A DNA stretch of 64,000 nucleotides, taken from assembly GCA_023437365.1 (NCBI GenBank), contig JAEZGK010000058.1, positions 124,001 through 188,000 of the forward strand, given 5' to 3'. The notes beneath the pieces are model-generated. The model did not search any database. It was not told the DNA's origin and was given only the letters and a program-made list of their open reading frames with translations. Of this stretch, positions 35,463 to 44,902 are shown in pieces (the first letter of the stretch is position 1; every line of letters begins with the position of its first letter). This stretch comes from Bacillota bacterium (GTDB lineage: Bacteria > Bacillota > Clostridia > Lachnospirales > Lachnospiraceae). The position numbers and the translations under genes are program-made.

Positions 35463-35969
35463 TTGATACCCCTTTCAAAAACCAAGCAACAACCAAGCAA
35501 GCCAACTGATCTGTGAAAAGAAAATTAGTATTTATAAAATTTTCTACACATTCGTCTCAGTTATTTCAAGATTTTACATATTAAGTATGGCAGGATTATG
35601 GCATTGTTAATGTTTTAAGTCATATCCTGCAATATTAAGATATATTTAACAATTCCTTAAGAAAATCGAAAACATGTTGCCGAAGCCGATGTTTATATTA
35701 ATTTTAATAAGAAATTTTGTGCGAAATTGCGGAACAAGCCATGAATTTAGATCGCATAGAAAGAGAACGGACTAGGTATTCTCGTCATGCACTCTTTGGG
35801 AGACAGATTGCTGAATTTGTTTGAGACAAGCGAACATGTATGTACGATTGTCGCAAACAAAACAGCAGGATGTCTTCCGACGAGTGTGTGAGAGGATACC
35901 TAGTCCGTTCTCTTTCTATTCAATAACTTCAACAGCTTAAATAACTGTAACTATAATAATGTGAGGGTT
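35463..35969. other. 507-bp gap with a long inverted repeat
   Basis: No gene is supported. The left 290 bp are AT-rich and should contain the glucosaminidase promoter, which could not be located with confidence. The rest is the inverted repeat at 35756-35919. Confidence 0.7.
35756..35919. repeat. 164-bp palindromic element with 24-bp perfect arms (family A, copy 1)
   Basis: Perfect 24-bp arms (35756-35779 and 35896-35919) enclose more pairing: GGGAGACA..TGCTG..TTTGTTT against AAACAAAACAGCA..TGTCTTCC. Segments near both ends recur in the element at 56682-56969. Confidence 0.85.
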
Positions 35970-37241
35970 TCACATTTCTTCGATGGCCTTTCCGATATCA
36001 TTCCTCATATACTTGTTTTCAAAGTCGATCCAGCCTGCAGCTTCGTAGGCCTTCCTCCTTGCCACCTTCAAGTCCTTGCCGGTAGCCGTTACACCAAGTA
36101 CACGACCTCCGTTAGTAACGATGTCCGTCCCAGATTTCTTCGTTCCCGCATGGAATACGAAATAATCCTCCTTATCTTTGAAGGTCTCCAGCCCCCGGAT
36201 TGGGAATCCCTTTTCATAATGCTCCGGATAACCGTCGGAAGCCAGAATAACACATACTGCTGCATTATCCTCAAATTCGAGCTTGATTTGATCTAATCTC
36301 CCGTCAACGCAGGCCTCAAAGACCTCGATAATGTCATTCTTCATTCTCGGCAGAACAACCTGGGTTTCCGGATCACCGAAACGTGCATTGTATTCCAGCA
36401 CCTTGGGTCCATCCTTCGTCAGCATCAGACCGACAAAGAGTATCCCGATGAATTCTCTGCCCTCTGACTTCATAGCCTCCATGGTAGGTTCATAGATATT
36501 TCTGACACAGAACTCATCTATTTCCTTCGTATAAAAGGGACTGGGAGAAAAGGTTCCCATACCTCCGGTATTCAGTCCCTGATCGTTATCCTTTGCTCTC
36601 TTGTGGTCCTGAGCACTGGTCATCGGGAGGATTCTGCTGCCATCACAGAAAGCCAGTACGGACACCTCCCGTCCGGTCATGAATTCTTCTATTACCAGAC
36701 GGTCTCCTGCGGAGCCGAATTGCTTATCCTCCATAATCTGCTTTACTCCCTCTGCCGCTTCGTCAAAGCTGTTACAGATCAGGACTCCTTTGCCGAGTGC
36801 AAGACCGTCCGCCTTCAACACAATGGGAAAGCTTGCCGAGCTTAGGTAATTTATAGCAGACTTCGGGTCCTCAAAGGTCTCGTAGGCTGCAGAAGGGATG
36901 TGGTATTTCTTCATCAGATCTTTGGAAAATGCTTTAGACCCCTCAATAATAGCAGCGTTCTTTCTGGGTCCGAAGACACGCAGTCCCCTTGCCTCAAAAA
37001 CATCTACAACACCGCCAACCAAAGGATCATCCGGTCCAACTACAGTCAGATCTATTCCCTCTCTACACGCAAAATCTGCCAAGCCCTCGAAATTGCTCAC
37101 CGAAATATCCACGCACTCCGCAAGCTCCGCTATCCCGGCATTCCCCGGTGCACAATAAAGCTTGTCCACCTTAGAACTCATGGAAATCTTTCTAACAATT
37201 GCATGCTCTCTTCCACCGCCGCCGATTACCAAAACTTTCAT
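35970..37241 (-). CDS. purD: Phosphoribosylamine--glycine ligase
   Basis: Catalyses ATP-dependent joining of glycine to phosphoribosylamine in purine synthesis. The 423 residues are the usual length. GGGGREHAI at the N-terminus, KADGLALGKGV in the ATP-grasp core and EYNARFGDPETQ near 285 are diagnostic. ACGGAGGGC precedes the start. It is the last gene of a purM-purN-purD run, 95 bp after purN. Confidence 0.97.
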   Translation of the reverse strand: MKVLVIGGGGREHAIVRKISMSSKVDKLYCAPGNAGIAELAECVDISVSNFEGLADFACREGIDLTVVGPDDPLVGGVVDVFEARGLRVFGPRKNAAIIEGSKAFSKDLMKKYHIPSAAYETFEDPKSAINYLSSASFPIVLKADGLALGKGVLICNSFDEAAEGVKQIMEDKQFGSAGDRLVIEEFMTGREVSVLAFCDGSRILPMTSAQDHKRAKDNDQGLNTGGMGTFSPSPFYTKEIDEFCVRNIYEPTMEAMKSEGREFIGILFVGLMLTKDGPKVLEYNARFGDPETQVVLPRMKNDIIEVFEACVDGRLDQIKLEFEDNAAVCVILASDGYPEHYEKGFPIRGLETFKDKEDYFVFHAGTKKSGTDIVTNGGRVLGVTATGKDLKVARRKAYEAAGWIDFENKYMRNDIGKAIEEM

Positions 37242-37336
37242 CTCTTGCCCTCCGTATTTTCAAAACATATTGATATCACTATTTAAGAACGTAAAAAACA
37301 GAAAGCAGCTGGAACACTGCCGTCTGTTCTTTATTA

Positions 37337-37963
37337 CTAAATTATTCTTTTCACGATATGATTCTCTATGACCAGCTTATTCTGTGAGATCAAACGTACC
37401 GCTTCGGGCAATAGCTCCCACTCCGCCTGCTCCATTACTCTTCTTTGCAGCGTCTCCGGAGTATCGCTATCCTTCACAGGCACTGCCTTTTGAAGGATAA
37501 TAGGGCCGGTATCGGTACCCTCATCCACAAAATGTACTGTAGCACCTGTCACCTTCACACCACGTTCCAGGACTGCTTTATGTACCTTCAGACCGTAATA
37601 TCCATCTCCGCAGAAGGCCGGAATAAGTGACGGATGAATATTAATAATTCTGTTATGATAACGCTTTACAAGCGATTCTGACAGAATGAACAAGCATCCC
37701 GCCAGTACAATCAGATCTACCTGATAGCTGTCGATTAATTTCTGCAACGCCTCATCAAATTGATCCTTATCAGCAAAGTCATCTTTTACAAGCGATTCTG
37801 CAGATATATCGTGCCGTCTTGCTCGTTCCAGTGCATAAGCACTGGGATTATTGCTGATCACTACCTCAATCTTCACCTCAGGAAGCTTATTTTGTTCAAT
37901 CTGATCAATCAATGCCTGCAGGTTCGTCCCACCGCCTGATACCAGAACAGCCAGCTTTAGCAT
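37337..37963 (-). CDS. purN: Phosphoribosylglycinamide formyltransferase
   Basis: Transfers formyl from 10-formyl-tetrahydrofolate to GAR. The 208 residues contain LVSGGGTNLQALID, the catalytic segment NIHPSLIPAFCGDGYYG (Asn and His) and HFVDEGTDTGPII (Asp); all three catalytic residues are present. It overlaps the end of purM by seven bases. Confidence 0.96.
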   Translation of the reverse strand: MLKLAVLVSGGGTNLQALIDQIEQNKLPEVKIEVVISNNPSAYALERARRHDISAESLVKDDFADKDQFDEALQKLIDSYQVDLIVLAGCLFILSESLVKRYHNRIINIHPSLIPAFCGDGYYGLKVHKAVLERGVKVTGATVHFVDEGTDTGPIILQKAVPVKDSDTPETLQRRVMEQAEWELLPEAVRLISQNKLVIENHIVKRII

Positions 37964-38982
37964 AAGGTTACTCCCTTCGTTCCACTCACAGCTTCACCTA
38001 TAATGTATGCCTTTTCACCCGCTGCCTCAATCAACTTTACTGCTTGATCGGCATCCTTAGAAGCAACTGCTATCAGCATTCCGATGCCCATATTATAGGT
38101 GTTGTACATAATCTTTTCTTCGATGTCCCCATCCTTTTGCAGCATGCCGAAAATAGGAGGAACCGTATAACTGTCCTTCTTAATCCTGGCATGAATTCCC
38201 TCAGGAAGCATTCTGGGTATATTTTCATAAAAACCGCCGCCGGTGATATGGCTGCAGGCTTTCACAGTAACCTTACCGTTCTTTAAGCTCTTCAATGCCT
38301 TTACATATATTTTCGTAGGAGTAAGCAAGGTCTCTCCTAATGTGGTACCAAGGGCTTCATAATAGGTATCCAGCGTCTCTCTCTGCATACGGAATACCTT
38401 CCTGACCAGAGAATATCCATTGCTGTGAATACCGGAGGAAGCGATACCGATCAAAGTATCTCCCTGCTTTAAGGATGCACCGGTAACCAGCTGCTTACGG
38501 TCAATAATACCTACTGCAAAGCCTGCCAGATCATACTCCTCTACAGGGTAAAAGCCGGGCATCTCCGCAGTCTCACCACCGATTAGTGCAGCACCTGCCT
38601 GCTTACAGCCTTCCGCTATTCCCTTCACAATCGTTGCAATCTTTTCTGGTTCATTCTTACCACAGGCGATATAGTCAAGGAAAAACAGGGGCTCGGCACC
38701 TGCACAGGCGATGTCGTTGACACACATGGCAACGCAGTCTATACCCACTGTATCATGCTTATCCAGAATAAACGCAAGCTTCAGCTTCGTACCAACTCCG
38801 TCCGTACCGGACACCAGAGTCGGCTGATCCATATTCTTAAAGCTCTCCAGAGAAAATGCTCCCGAAAAACCTCCGATATCGGAAAGAACCTCCTGACGCA
38901 TGGTTCCCTTAATATGCTCCTTCATCAGGTCAACTGCCTTATATCCGGCTTCAATATCCACTCCTGCCTTCTTATAATCCAT
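37957..38982 (-). CDS. purM: Phosphoribosylformylglycinamidine cyclo-ligase
   Basis: Closes FGAM to AIR using ATP. The 341 residues contain YKKAGVDIEAG, SGTDGVGTKLKLA, GGETAEMPGFY and HITGGGFYENIPRMLP, all standard. It opens the purM-purN-purD run after TAGGAGGTATCACAG. No purine riboswitch core was seen in the 174 bp upstream; an extended -10 (TGCTAAAAT) near 39050 on the minus strand is a weak promoter candidate. Confidence 0.97.
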   Translation of the reverse strand: MDYKKAGVDIEAGYKAVDLMKEHIKGTMRQEVLSDIGGFSGAFSLESFKNMDQPTLVSGTDGVGTKLKLAFILDKHDTVGIDCVAMCVNDIACAGAEPLFFLDYIACGKNEPEKIATIVKGIAEGCKQAGAALIGGETAEMPGFYPVEEYDLAGFAVGIIDRKQLVTGASLKQGDTLIGIASSGIHSNGYSLVRKVFRMQRETLDTYYEALGTTLGETLLTPTKIYVKALKSLKNGKVTVKACSHITGGGFYENIPRMLPEGIHARIKKDSYTVPPIFGMLQKDGDIEEKIMYNTYNMGIGMLIAVASKDADQAVKLIEAAGEKAYIIGEAVSGTKGVTLC

Positions 38983-39156
38983 CTGTGATACCTCCTAATA
39001 GGTTGAACAGCCGCTGCTGCTTACTACTTTAATCTGCTCACATTTTAGCATATTCATTTTGGTTTGTCGTTAATTTTCGACGGATAATTTCTTATGTAAT
39101 TAATTAGCTTCCCTAATATATCAGGTGCGATCTATAAGCATACATTATTTCATGGT

Positions 39157-40731
39157 TTAGTTCGCTAACGTCAGATATCTTCTTACTCCATAGCCATGAA
39201 GCAGCAGATACAGAACAAGATCCAATACAGCAGTGAAAATCGTATAGCTCAGATAAGAAAGGGTCACGGATGGAATTAGAAACATCGCAGCTGCCTGAAT
39301 TCCTACCAAACCCATACCGGTAAAGATTACGATCATAGATGCAGCACTTTGCTTCACCACCACAGTCTCATTATTCCAGTTAAAATTCGGCATCAGCAGA
39401 TTGATAACCATACCGTACAGGGCTACAAAGATACCTGTCACAACCGTCATGCCCAGATTCAGAAGTACCGTGGCAACCTCCAAATGAAGCACCGCCCCGA
39501 TCAGCAGAACATCTATAAAAACCGGGAATAAGATCGTCAGATTGACTGCAATCTTAGCTGTAAATACGGTCTGAGGCTTTAGCGGAAGAGACTTCAGTAT
39601 CCAGAAGCTCTTCCCTTCCAGAGATATGGACACCATGGTCGTGCTGGTCAAGCAGACACAAAAGCCAATCACAACCGGAACGGTAGCACCCAGTATTTCC
39701 GGAGGAATGCCTTCGATGTATTTAGAAATATCGATAAATAAAAGCGCAATGGTTCCCACTGTCAACATTACGACTCCGAACGCAGTATTGATCACATAGA
39801 CAGAGGAAGCAAAATAGCGTTTTAACTCCTTCCTGTATAATGCCGCGAAGGGCGAGGAGGTCTTTAACCTGCCCAGCTTAAATTTTCTCCGATAGCTGCC
39901 GGTCATGAGTGCCGTATTGATCTTCTTGAATACCGTCTTAACCAAGATAACATAAAGAACAAAGGCAAGAACGGATATTCCGATAAACAGAAGAAGGGAC
40001 GACAACCGATAATCCACCACTGTCTCCGCATAAAGTCTTGCCAACGGATAAAGGGAATTGACCTGATCTGTCAAAGCCTTTCCCATATTAACAAGTTCCT
40101 GCGCATCATCCTTGATGGTAAAGGAGGAGCCGATAAAAGCAACAAGAATACCCATGGTAAAGATAATACTCAGCAGATTGCTGAAACGGAATCTTGAGGC
40201 TATATATGCAATCACTGTACCAAGGAAGGATGCCACGATAATCGGAACCATCGGCAGTATGATCAAAGCTATCATTCCGTACAGATAAAACAACGGATTC
40301 GGATTCGCAAGAATTCCGTAGGCGAGCATCATAGGAAGCATGAGCACAGCTACAAAGATACTATTTACTGCATAAAGGATGATAATCCGGCTTGCTACAA
40401 TCCCTGCCGTACTGATTGGCAGAGACATCACCATATCATAATCCTTAAAGCCGAATATGGTTCCCTTAATCTGAAATGTTGTAGTAAGAAGAATGACAAT
40501 ACAGGTAACCGCCATCATCAGAGAGGGCAGAAGTCCGATGCTGTCATAAAGCCTCAGCCCGATACCGAGCATCAGGCTATAGAAAAATGAAACCCCTCCG
40601 ATCAGTAATATAAAGAGAGCTACTCCTCCGTAAATCACCTTGGAGGACCTCTTTTTTCCGGTTCCGATGGAAAGCACATCCCCCAAAACTGCCCACAACT
40701 GAACGCGGACCAACCGCATAATCTTATTCAT
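39157..40731 (-). CDS. ABC-2 type exporter membrane subunit
   Basis: A roughly 524-residue protein with about 12 hydrophobic helices and an ABC-2 exporter appearance (long hydrophobic runs separated by short basic loops, e.g. GSYRRKFKLGRLKTSSPFAALYRKELKRYF). It has no ATPase motifs. The ATPase gene 76 bp upstream is its evident partner, and the two should form one exporter. Cargo is unknown; related systems move peptides, antibiotics or lipids. The start is set by GGAGGG; an ATG four codons earlier precedes that site. Confidence 0.85.
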   Translation of the reverse strand: MNKIMRLVRVQLWAVLGDVLSIGTGKKRSSKVIYGGVALFILLIGGVSFFYSLMLGIGLRLYDSIGLLPSLMMAVTCIVILLTTTFQIKGTIFGFKDYDMVMSLPISTAGIVASRIIILYAVNSIFVAVLMLPMMLAYGILANPNPLFYLYGMIALIILPMVPIIVASFLGTVIAYIASRFRFSNLLSIIFTMGILVAFIGSSFTIKDDAQELVNMGKALTDQVNSLYPLARLYAETVVDYRLSSLLLFIGISVLAFVLYVILVKTVFKKINTALMTGSYRRKFKLGRLKTSSPFAALYRKELKRYFASSVYVINTAFGVVMLTVGTIALLFIDISKYIEGIPPEILGATVPVVIGFCVCLTSTTMVSISLEGKSFWILKSLPLKPQTVFTAKIAVNLTILFPVFIDVLLIGAVLHLEVATVLLNLGMTVVTGIFVALYGMVINLLMPNFNWNNETVVVKQSAASMIVIFTGMGLVGIQAAAMFLIPSVTLSYLSYTIFTAVLDLVLYLLLHGYGVRRYLTLAN

Positions 40732-40807
40732 AATACCCTCCATTCTTACGACGCTCTTTTATTTTATGCGCAAGCACAAAGAATTGCAATGCGAGCTTCG
40801 TAGATCA

Positions 40808-41521
40808 TCATTTCTCGTCAATCAGCTCCAGGAATACGTCCTCCAGGCTTGAATTACCTTTTACCTCCTGAGTCGTACCACAGGAAACCAGCTTTCCATT
40901 CTTGATGATAGCAATTTTATTGCAGAGCCTTTCCGCAACCTCGAGAACATGTGTAGAGAAAAAGATCGCACAGCCCTCCTGGCATTTCTGCGCCATGATG
41001 CTTTTTAACGTAAATGCCGCCTTCGGATCCAATCCTACAAAGGGCTCATCCAATATCAACAGCTTCGGGCTATGGATCAGGGCAGCAATGATTGCCAGCT
41101 TCTGCTTCATGCCGTGGGAATAAGAAGAAATAGTGTCTCCGAGGTTCGCAGTCAGTTCAAAGGCATCTCCATACTCCTTAATTAAGGCTTCTCTCTCTGA
41201 TCTCTTCACCTCATAGATATCTCCGATAAAGTTCAGATATCCGATTCCGGTCAGATGCTCATACAAATCCGGGTTATCCGGTATATATGCCATCTGTTTC
41301 TTACAGGCCACCGGATCCTTGCGGATGGATACTCCTCCGATCAGAATATCCCCCTCTTCAAAATCCAGCACTCCCGCAACGGATCGTATGGTAGTAGTCT
41401 TTCCGGCACCGTTGTGACCAATGAAACCAAAGATATCCCCGTTATGTACCTCAAGGTTTAAATTCTCCACTGCCTTTTTCTCGCTTTTATAGCTTTTAGA
41501 AAAATTCTTAATCTGTAACAT
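40808..41521 (-). CDS. ABC transporter ATP-binding protein
   Basis: A 237-residue nucleotide-binding subunit. Walker A is GHNGAGKTT, the signature is SYSHGMKQK (a non-canonical form common in ABC-2 exporters), Walker B is LLILDEPFVGLD and the switch His follows in FFSTHVLE. It drives the membrane subunit encoded downstream. GGGAGGG precedes the start. Confidence 0.94.
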   Translation of the reverse strand: MLQIKNFSKSYKSEKKAVENLNLEVHNGDIFGFIGHNGAGKTTTIRSVAGVLDFEEGDILIGGVSIRKDPVACKKQMAYIPDNPDLYEHLTGIGYLNFIGDIYEVKRSEREALIKEYGDAFELTANLGDTISSYSHGMKQKLAIIAALIHSPKLLILDEPFVGLDPKAAFTLKSIMAQKCQEGCAIFFSTHVLEVAERLCNKIAIIKNGKLVSCGTTQEVKGNSSLEDVFLELIDEK

Positions 41522-41609
41522 AGTATCCCTCCCATGATAAGTGTCTGTTAATCAAAGAACCAAAAGGTCCTGCTGCGTAGTGATGTGTCCTTTTGACGCT
41601 CATGCCCTA

Positions 41610-43682
41610 TTATCTAAAAGCTTCATTCAAGCCTTCTGTTCCCTTTAATACAAATCTTGCGTCCTGAATAATCGGTATCCTGCTGCCATCCTTTCGTATC
41701 ACTGCGATTTCCTTAATCTCATCATAGGGCAGGGTGATATCCGTATGACAGTTGAAATATGCCTTTGACGGATCAGTCCTGCGAAGCAGGGAGATTTCAT
41801 TGTCCCTCGCCACGATCTCCTTACCATCCGGATTATAGATAGGAACCTCCTCGCTCATATGATAGCAGGTATCCCCTATGGCAAAATGCGGTCCTGTCTT
41901 TTCCGCAATCAGCACAGGCAGACGGGGAGCAATATCAAAGCGTTTACCCATCATGTATGCGGTGGTATTCGTACCGATTGCGAACTCTCCCAGTGGAAGA
42001 TAATCGTGGTTATACAAAAGATTTTCCTTGATAAAATTCTTATTTTTCTCTTCCTCGTCAAAGTTCTTACAGGTATACTCCATTGTCAGACCATCAACAA
42101 ACTTCAATGTAAGCTCCCGGTATTCCAGATCTCTTAGGTAAATCTTAGGCACATGCAGAACTCCGTTGGTCCCCGATAGAACAGGTGAGGTGAATACCTC
42201 CCCAACCGGAATATTAACATCTGCGACACAGTTCTCAAAGATCGTCTCCTTTGAGCTGTCCTTAAGCTGATACAGCTTAACCATAATATCTGTGCGATTA
42301 TTGCCTGCACCGAGAATGTGCACATACTCTCCCTGATCCAGTACATTGATGATACACTGCTGTATCTCACCATAGCGCTTGCTGTCCAAGGTATTCACTT
42401 TAACCGTCTCGGCAAAAATATCTGCAAAGTCCTCTCCGATTTCCGGTACCGGATAGGAAATGATGGTAAAGGAGATTTCATCCAGCTTCAGATAGTCATT
42501 CTTAATGAGATTATCCTGATTATTCAATTCCACATAAAGCTTCTGCTGACGCTTATCCAGCTTGACAGTCTCCTTTTTATCCTCGGGAGCAAATAGTTCC
42601 TCGCCAAACACCTCGATCACCGCCGGACCGGCATAAAGCGCCGCTTTTCCCTTATACTGTTCCAAAGCCTGCTTTACACATTCCAGCTTTCTTTCCTTAA
42701 AAGCTTTATCAAAAAAGAGACCGATATCGAAGCGATGGTCATAATCATATTGCTTATTCGGACTGGTTGCATGATACCCGATCTTGAGATGCTGAAGCTT
42801 ATTGACCGCATTATTTGCAGCCCGATAAATGGTCGGTTCGAGCCCCATCCTCTCAAAATTGCGGATCGCATAACGAACCATCCGTTCGTAGCCGATCTGA
42901 TAACGGATATTTACATACTTCTTTTTACTCAGATCCTTATGACTGTTAATAAAGCCAAGTCGATACCCTTCCGTGTAGGTATCAGCCATCGCCTGTATCT
43001 GCTCCTCCGGCAAGGAATTCAGAAACTCTGCCGTCTTAATCTCGTTCTCCGTAATGTACTCCCCATAGCTATAAAGATAACGAAGGTCTCTCAAATCAGC
43101 CTCCAGGATGATGTCCTTAGCAAAGGTCAGCTCAGAATCCACGAGTTCCCGTACTCTATGGGCAACCAGCACCTCACAGTAATCACTCATAAAATCGTAG
43201 ATTGCCCGCTTGACATCTTTATAGGTATAATCGTCTTCCTCTTCGAAGTAATTATAGATCTCAATAAAAAGCTCCAAATACAGCGTAAACTCATAACGCC
43301 TGCATTCATAGGCATAGATGATGAGAGAACGAAGCTCTGTTGCCAGGAAGGAAAGGAGCTTTCCGAATTTATCCCCGAGCATAGTGCAGGCATAGGAGGG
43401 ATTGGTAAAGCTGACATGATAGTTGTCTCCCGAGATGTCCGCATACAATGCCTGATTGAGTCCCTTCCATTCTGAAAGAGATAGCGCTCCAAGACGGTCC
43501 TCCAAGGCCATCCCTGCCGTATTTCCCACAAGCTTGATAAAAGACGCCGTCTTATGGAAAAATTGCCGGAAGGGTTCCCTTACCGTCTCCTCACAAAGAA
43601 TGGCATCAATCCGTTCCATACACAACTCATATCTCTCTTGAATAGCTTCATTTTCATCTTTAAATAAACTGATATATTTCAT
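41610..43682 (-). CDS. M29-type aminopeptidase with a long N-terminal extension
   Basis: A 690-residue protein. From about residue 320 it resembles M29 (AmpS/PepS-type) aminopeptidases, which use two metal ions to remove N-terminal residues. The expected metal ligands are visible: Glu495 in GEVFTSP, Glu566 in LGEFAIGTN, His599 in GPHFAIG, and His646 and Asp648 in CHTD. Typical M29 enzymes are about 370-410 residues; here about 320 extra N-terminal residues, helical and acidic (YNYFEEEDDYTYKDV), have no recognised family. Possibly regulatory or for oligomerisation. No signal peptide is present, so it is cytosolic. Confidence 0.8.
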   Translation of the reverse strand: MKYISLFKDENEAIQERYELCMERIDAILCEETVREPFRQFFHKTASFIKLVGNTAGMALEDRLGALSLSEWKGLNQALYADISGDNYHVSFTNPSYACTMLGDKFGKLLSFLATELRSLIIYAYECRRYEFTLYLELFIEIYNYFEEEDDYTYKDVKRAIYDFMSDYCEVLVAHRVRELVDSELTFAKDIILEADLRDLRYLYSYGEYITENEIKTAEFLNSLPEEQIQAMADTYTEGYRLGFINSHKDLSKKKYVNIRYQIGYERMVRYAIRNFERMGLEPTIYRAANNAVNKLQHLKIGYHATSPNKQYDYDHRFDIGLFFDKAFKERKLECVKQALEQYKGKAALYAGPAVIEVFGEELFAPEDKKETVKLDKRQQKLYVELNNQDNLIKNDYLKLDEISFTIISYPVPEIGEDFADIFAETVKVNTLDSKRYGEIQQCIINVLDQGEYVHILGAGNNRTDIMVKLYQLKDSSKETIFENCVADVNIPVGEVFTSPVLSGTNGVLHVPKIYLRDLEYRELTLKFVDGLTMEYTCKNFDEEEKNKNFIKENLLYNHDYLPLGEFAIGTNTTAYMMGKRFDIAPRLPVLIAEKTGPHFAIGDTCYHMSEEVPIYNPDGKEIVARDNEISLLRRTDPSKAYFNCHTDITLPYDEIKEIAVIRKDGSRIPIIQDARFVLKGTEGLNEAFR

Positions 43683-43806
43683 CTATAATCATCCTCACTT
43701 TATTGTTCTATGTCAAAAGGGAGGCTTTTCCTCCCCTTCACAGTACTATCAATTGTTATCGATCCTTGTCTTCCTTTGCGCTTTTGCAGTTCTTTCTAAG
43801 CTCGTC

Positions 43807-44136
43807 TCAACCTCCGAAGCCCAGGATATACACAATCATAAATATGATTGTCATAAGGCCGTTCAATATCGCTCCCGCGATCGGAAATCGATAAAAAATA
43901 TCCTTCTTCTTAAAGGCTTTATAGGATAGAATAAAGCCAAAGACGGAAAGTCCAAACAGCAGCAGTCCGACTAACCCAAGAACAAAGCCGCCCCGTCCCC
44001 CATTCATACCGGAGATGATACTCAGCGCAAGAAAGCCTGCTACAGCGGCAATACCGATGATCATAGAAAAAATACCGGTCTTAGTATGCCGCCTCCCCGA
44101 GAAATGAATCATCTCTTTACTTTTCTTATGATGCAT
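43807..44136 (-). CDS. Small membrane protein (DUF6142-like?)
   Basis: 109 residues, three predicted membrane helices with glycine-rich turns (SGMNGGRGGFVLG) and a charged N-terminus. It resembles small Lachnospiraceae membrane proteins placed in DUF6142, an assignment made from memory and not certain. Its ATG overlaps the end of the VanZ gene by one base and follows GGAGGAG, so the pair is translationally coupled. Confidence 0.7.
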   Translation of the reverse strand: MHHKKSKEMIHFSGRRHTKTGIFSMIIGIAAVAGFLALSIISGMNGGRGGFVLGLVGLLLFGLSVFGFILSYKAFKKKDIFYRFPIAGAILNGLMTIIFMIVYILGFGG

Positions 44137-44624
44137 TACAATCTCCTCCTGCCGTTCCTATTCCGAACCTGACGCTTACGGTAAAATGCGCTGCCTATCG
44201 CATGAGCGATAAATCCGATGACACCCCCAAGCGTGTTTAACAAAATATCATCCACATCAAATATTCCTACCCGAAGCACCAGCTGTAGCAGCTCCACAGT
44301 CAGCGTGAACAGAAAGCATCCGAAAAACAACCGAAAGAAATTACGAAAACGTGTGTTTATCATCGGAAGCAGAAAACCAAAGGGTGCGAAGGCTAAGATG
44401 TTGCCTAAAATATTCACGACTACGCTTTCCATCCCCAGCTGCTGCCGGTATTCGATAAACCTCTTGATTTCCTTAAATAACTCCAGATTATACCGGTAAT
44501 CCTCCATCATACCGACTCTGCCGTAATGTTCACTAAAAAACAAGAAATAAGATAACAAAATAATATATATATAGAATAATAGCCTGGTAGCTATGACAAG
44601 TACCTTTTTAGATTGTTCCTTCAA
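44136..44624 (-). CDS. VanZ family membrane protein
   Basis: 162 residues with four membrane helices and the VanZ signature: NILGNILAFAPFGFLLP, then VELLQLVLRVGIFDVDDILLNTLGGVIGF. VanZ proteins can give low-level teicoplanin resistance, but most chromosomal copies have no proven role. The start codon is TTG, preceded by GGAG at seven bases; there is no better ATG nearby. Confidence 0.88.
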   Translation of the reverse strand: MKEQSKKVLVIATRLLFYIYIILLSYFLFFSEHYGRVGMMEDYRYNLELFKEIKRFIEYRQQLGMESVVVNILGNILAFAPFGFLLPMINTRFRNFFRLFFGCFLFTLTVELLQLVLRVGIFDVDDILLNTLGGVIGFIAHAIGSAFYRKRQVRNRNGRRRL

Positions 44625-44857
44625 TTCTTTTCTCCATATTCTTATTTTTCCAAAGGTCTATAAGCAGCTTCTATTATAAATCAAATCCAAATCCTAGTAA
44701 AGTACAATAAGTAATCCGTGTGGCAAATATTGCTTTAGATAAGACGATCTTCTTTCGTGCATCTTGCCTGCCATTTTTGCATCTTACCGTATGGGCTCTT
44801 GTAGCAAAAGAAAACATCGCTTATACTTGCCCCAAGTCAAACTAAAATAAGTTCATC

Positions 44858-44883
44858 TGCAGTACCTGTAGGTATACTGCAGA
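44858..44883 (+). promoter_or_regulatory. Inverted repeat just before the hydrolase gene
   Basis: CTGCAGTACC and GGTATACTGCAG form an 8-bp plus 2-bp stem with a bulge, ending just upstream of the TGGAGG ribosome site. Operator or small leader hairpin. Confidence 0.4.
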
Positions 44884-44902
44884 AGCAAAATGGAGGATTA
44901 TT

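Noticed and set aside
35820..35870. LexA/SOS box (CGAACATGTATGTACG)
   Set aside because: The spacing between the half sites is wrong for a CGAAC-N4-GTTCG box, and the sequence is the loop side of the palindromic element.
38983..39156. Purine riboswitch before purM
   Set aside because: No conserved purine-aptamer core was found; only a weak promoter-like sequence is present.
41522..41609. Third copy of the 7-kb repeat
   Set aside because: The gap shows AAAAGG/CCTTTT pairing and a similar CAAAAGG start, but the rest differs; it is more likely the terminator of the aminopeptidase gene.
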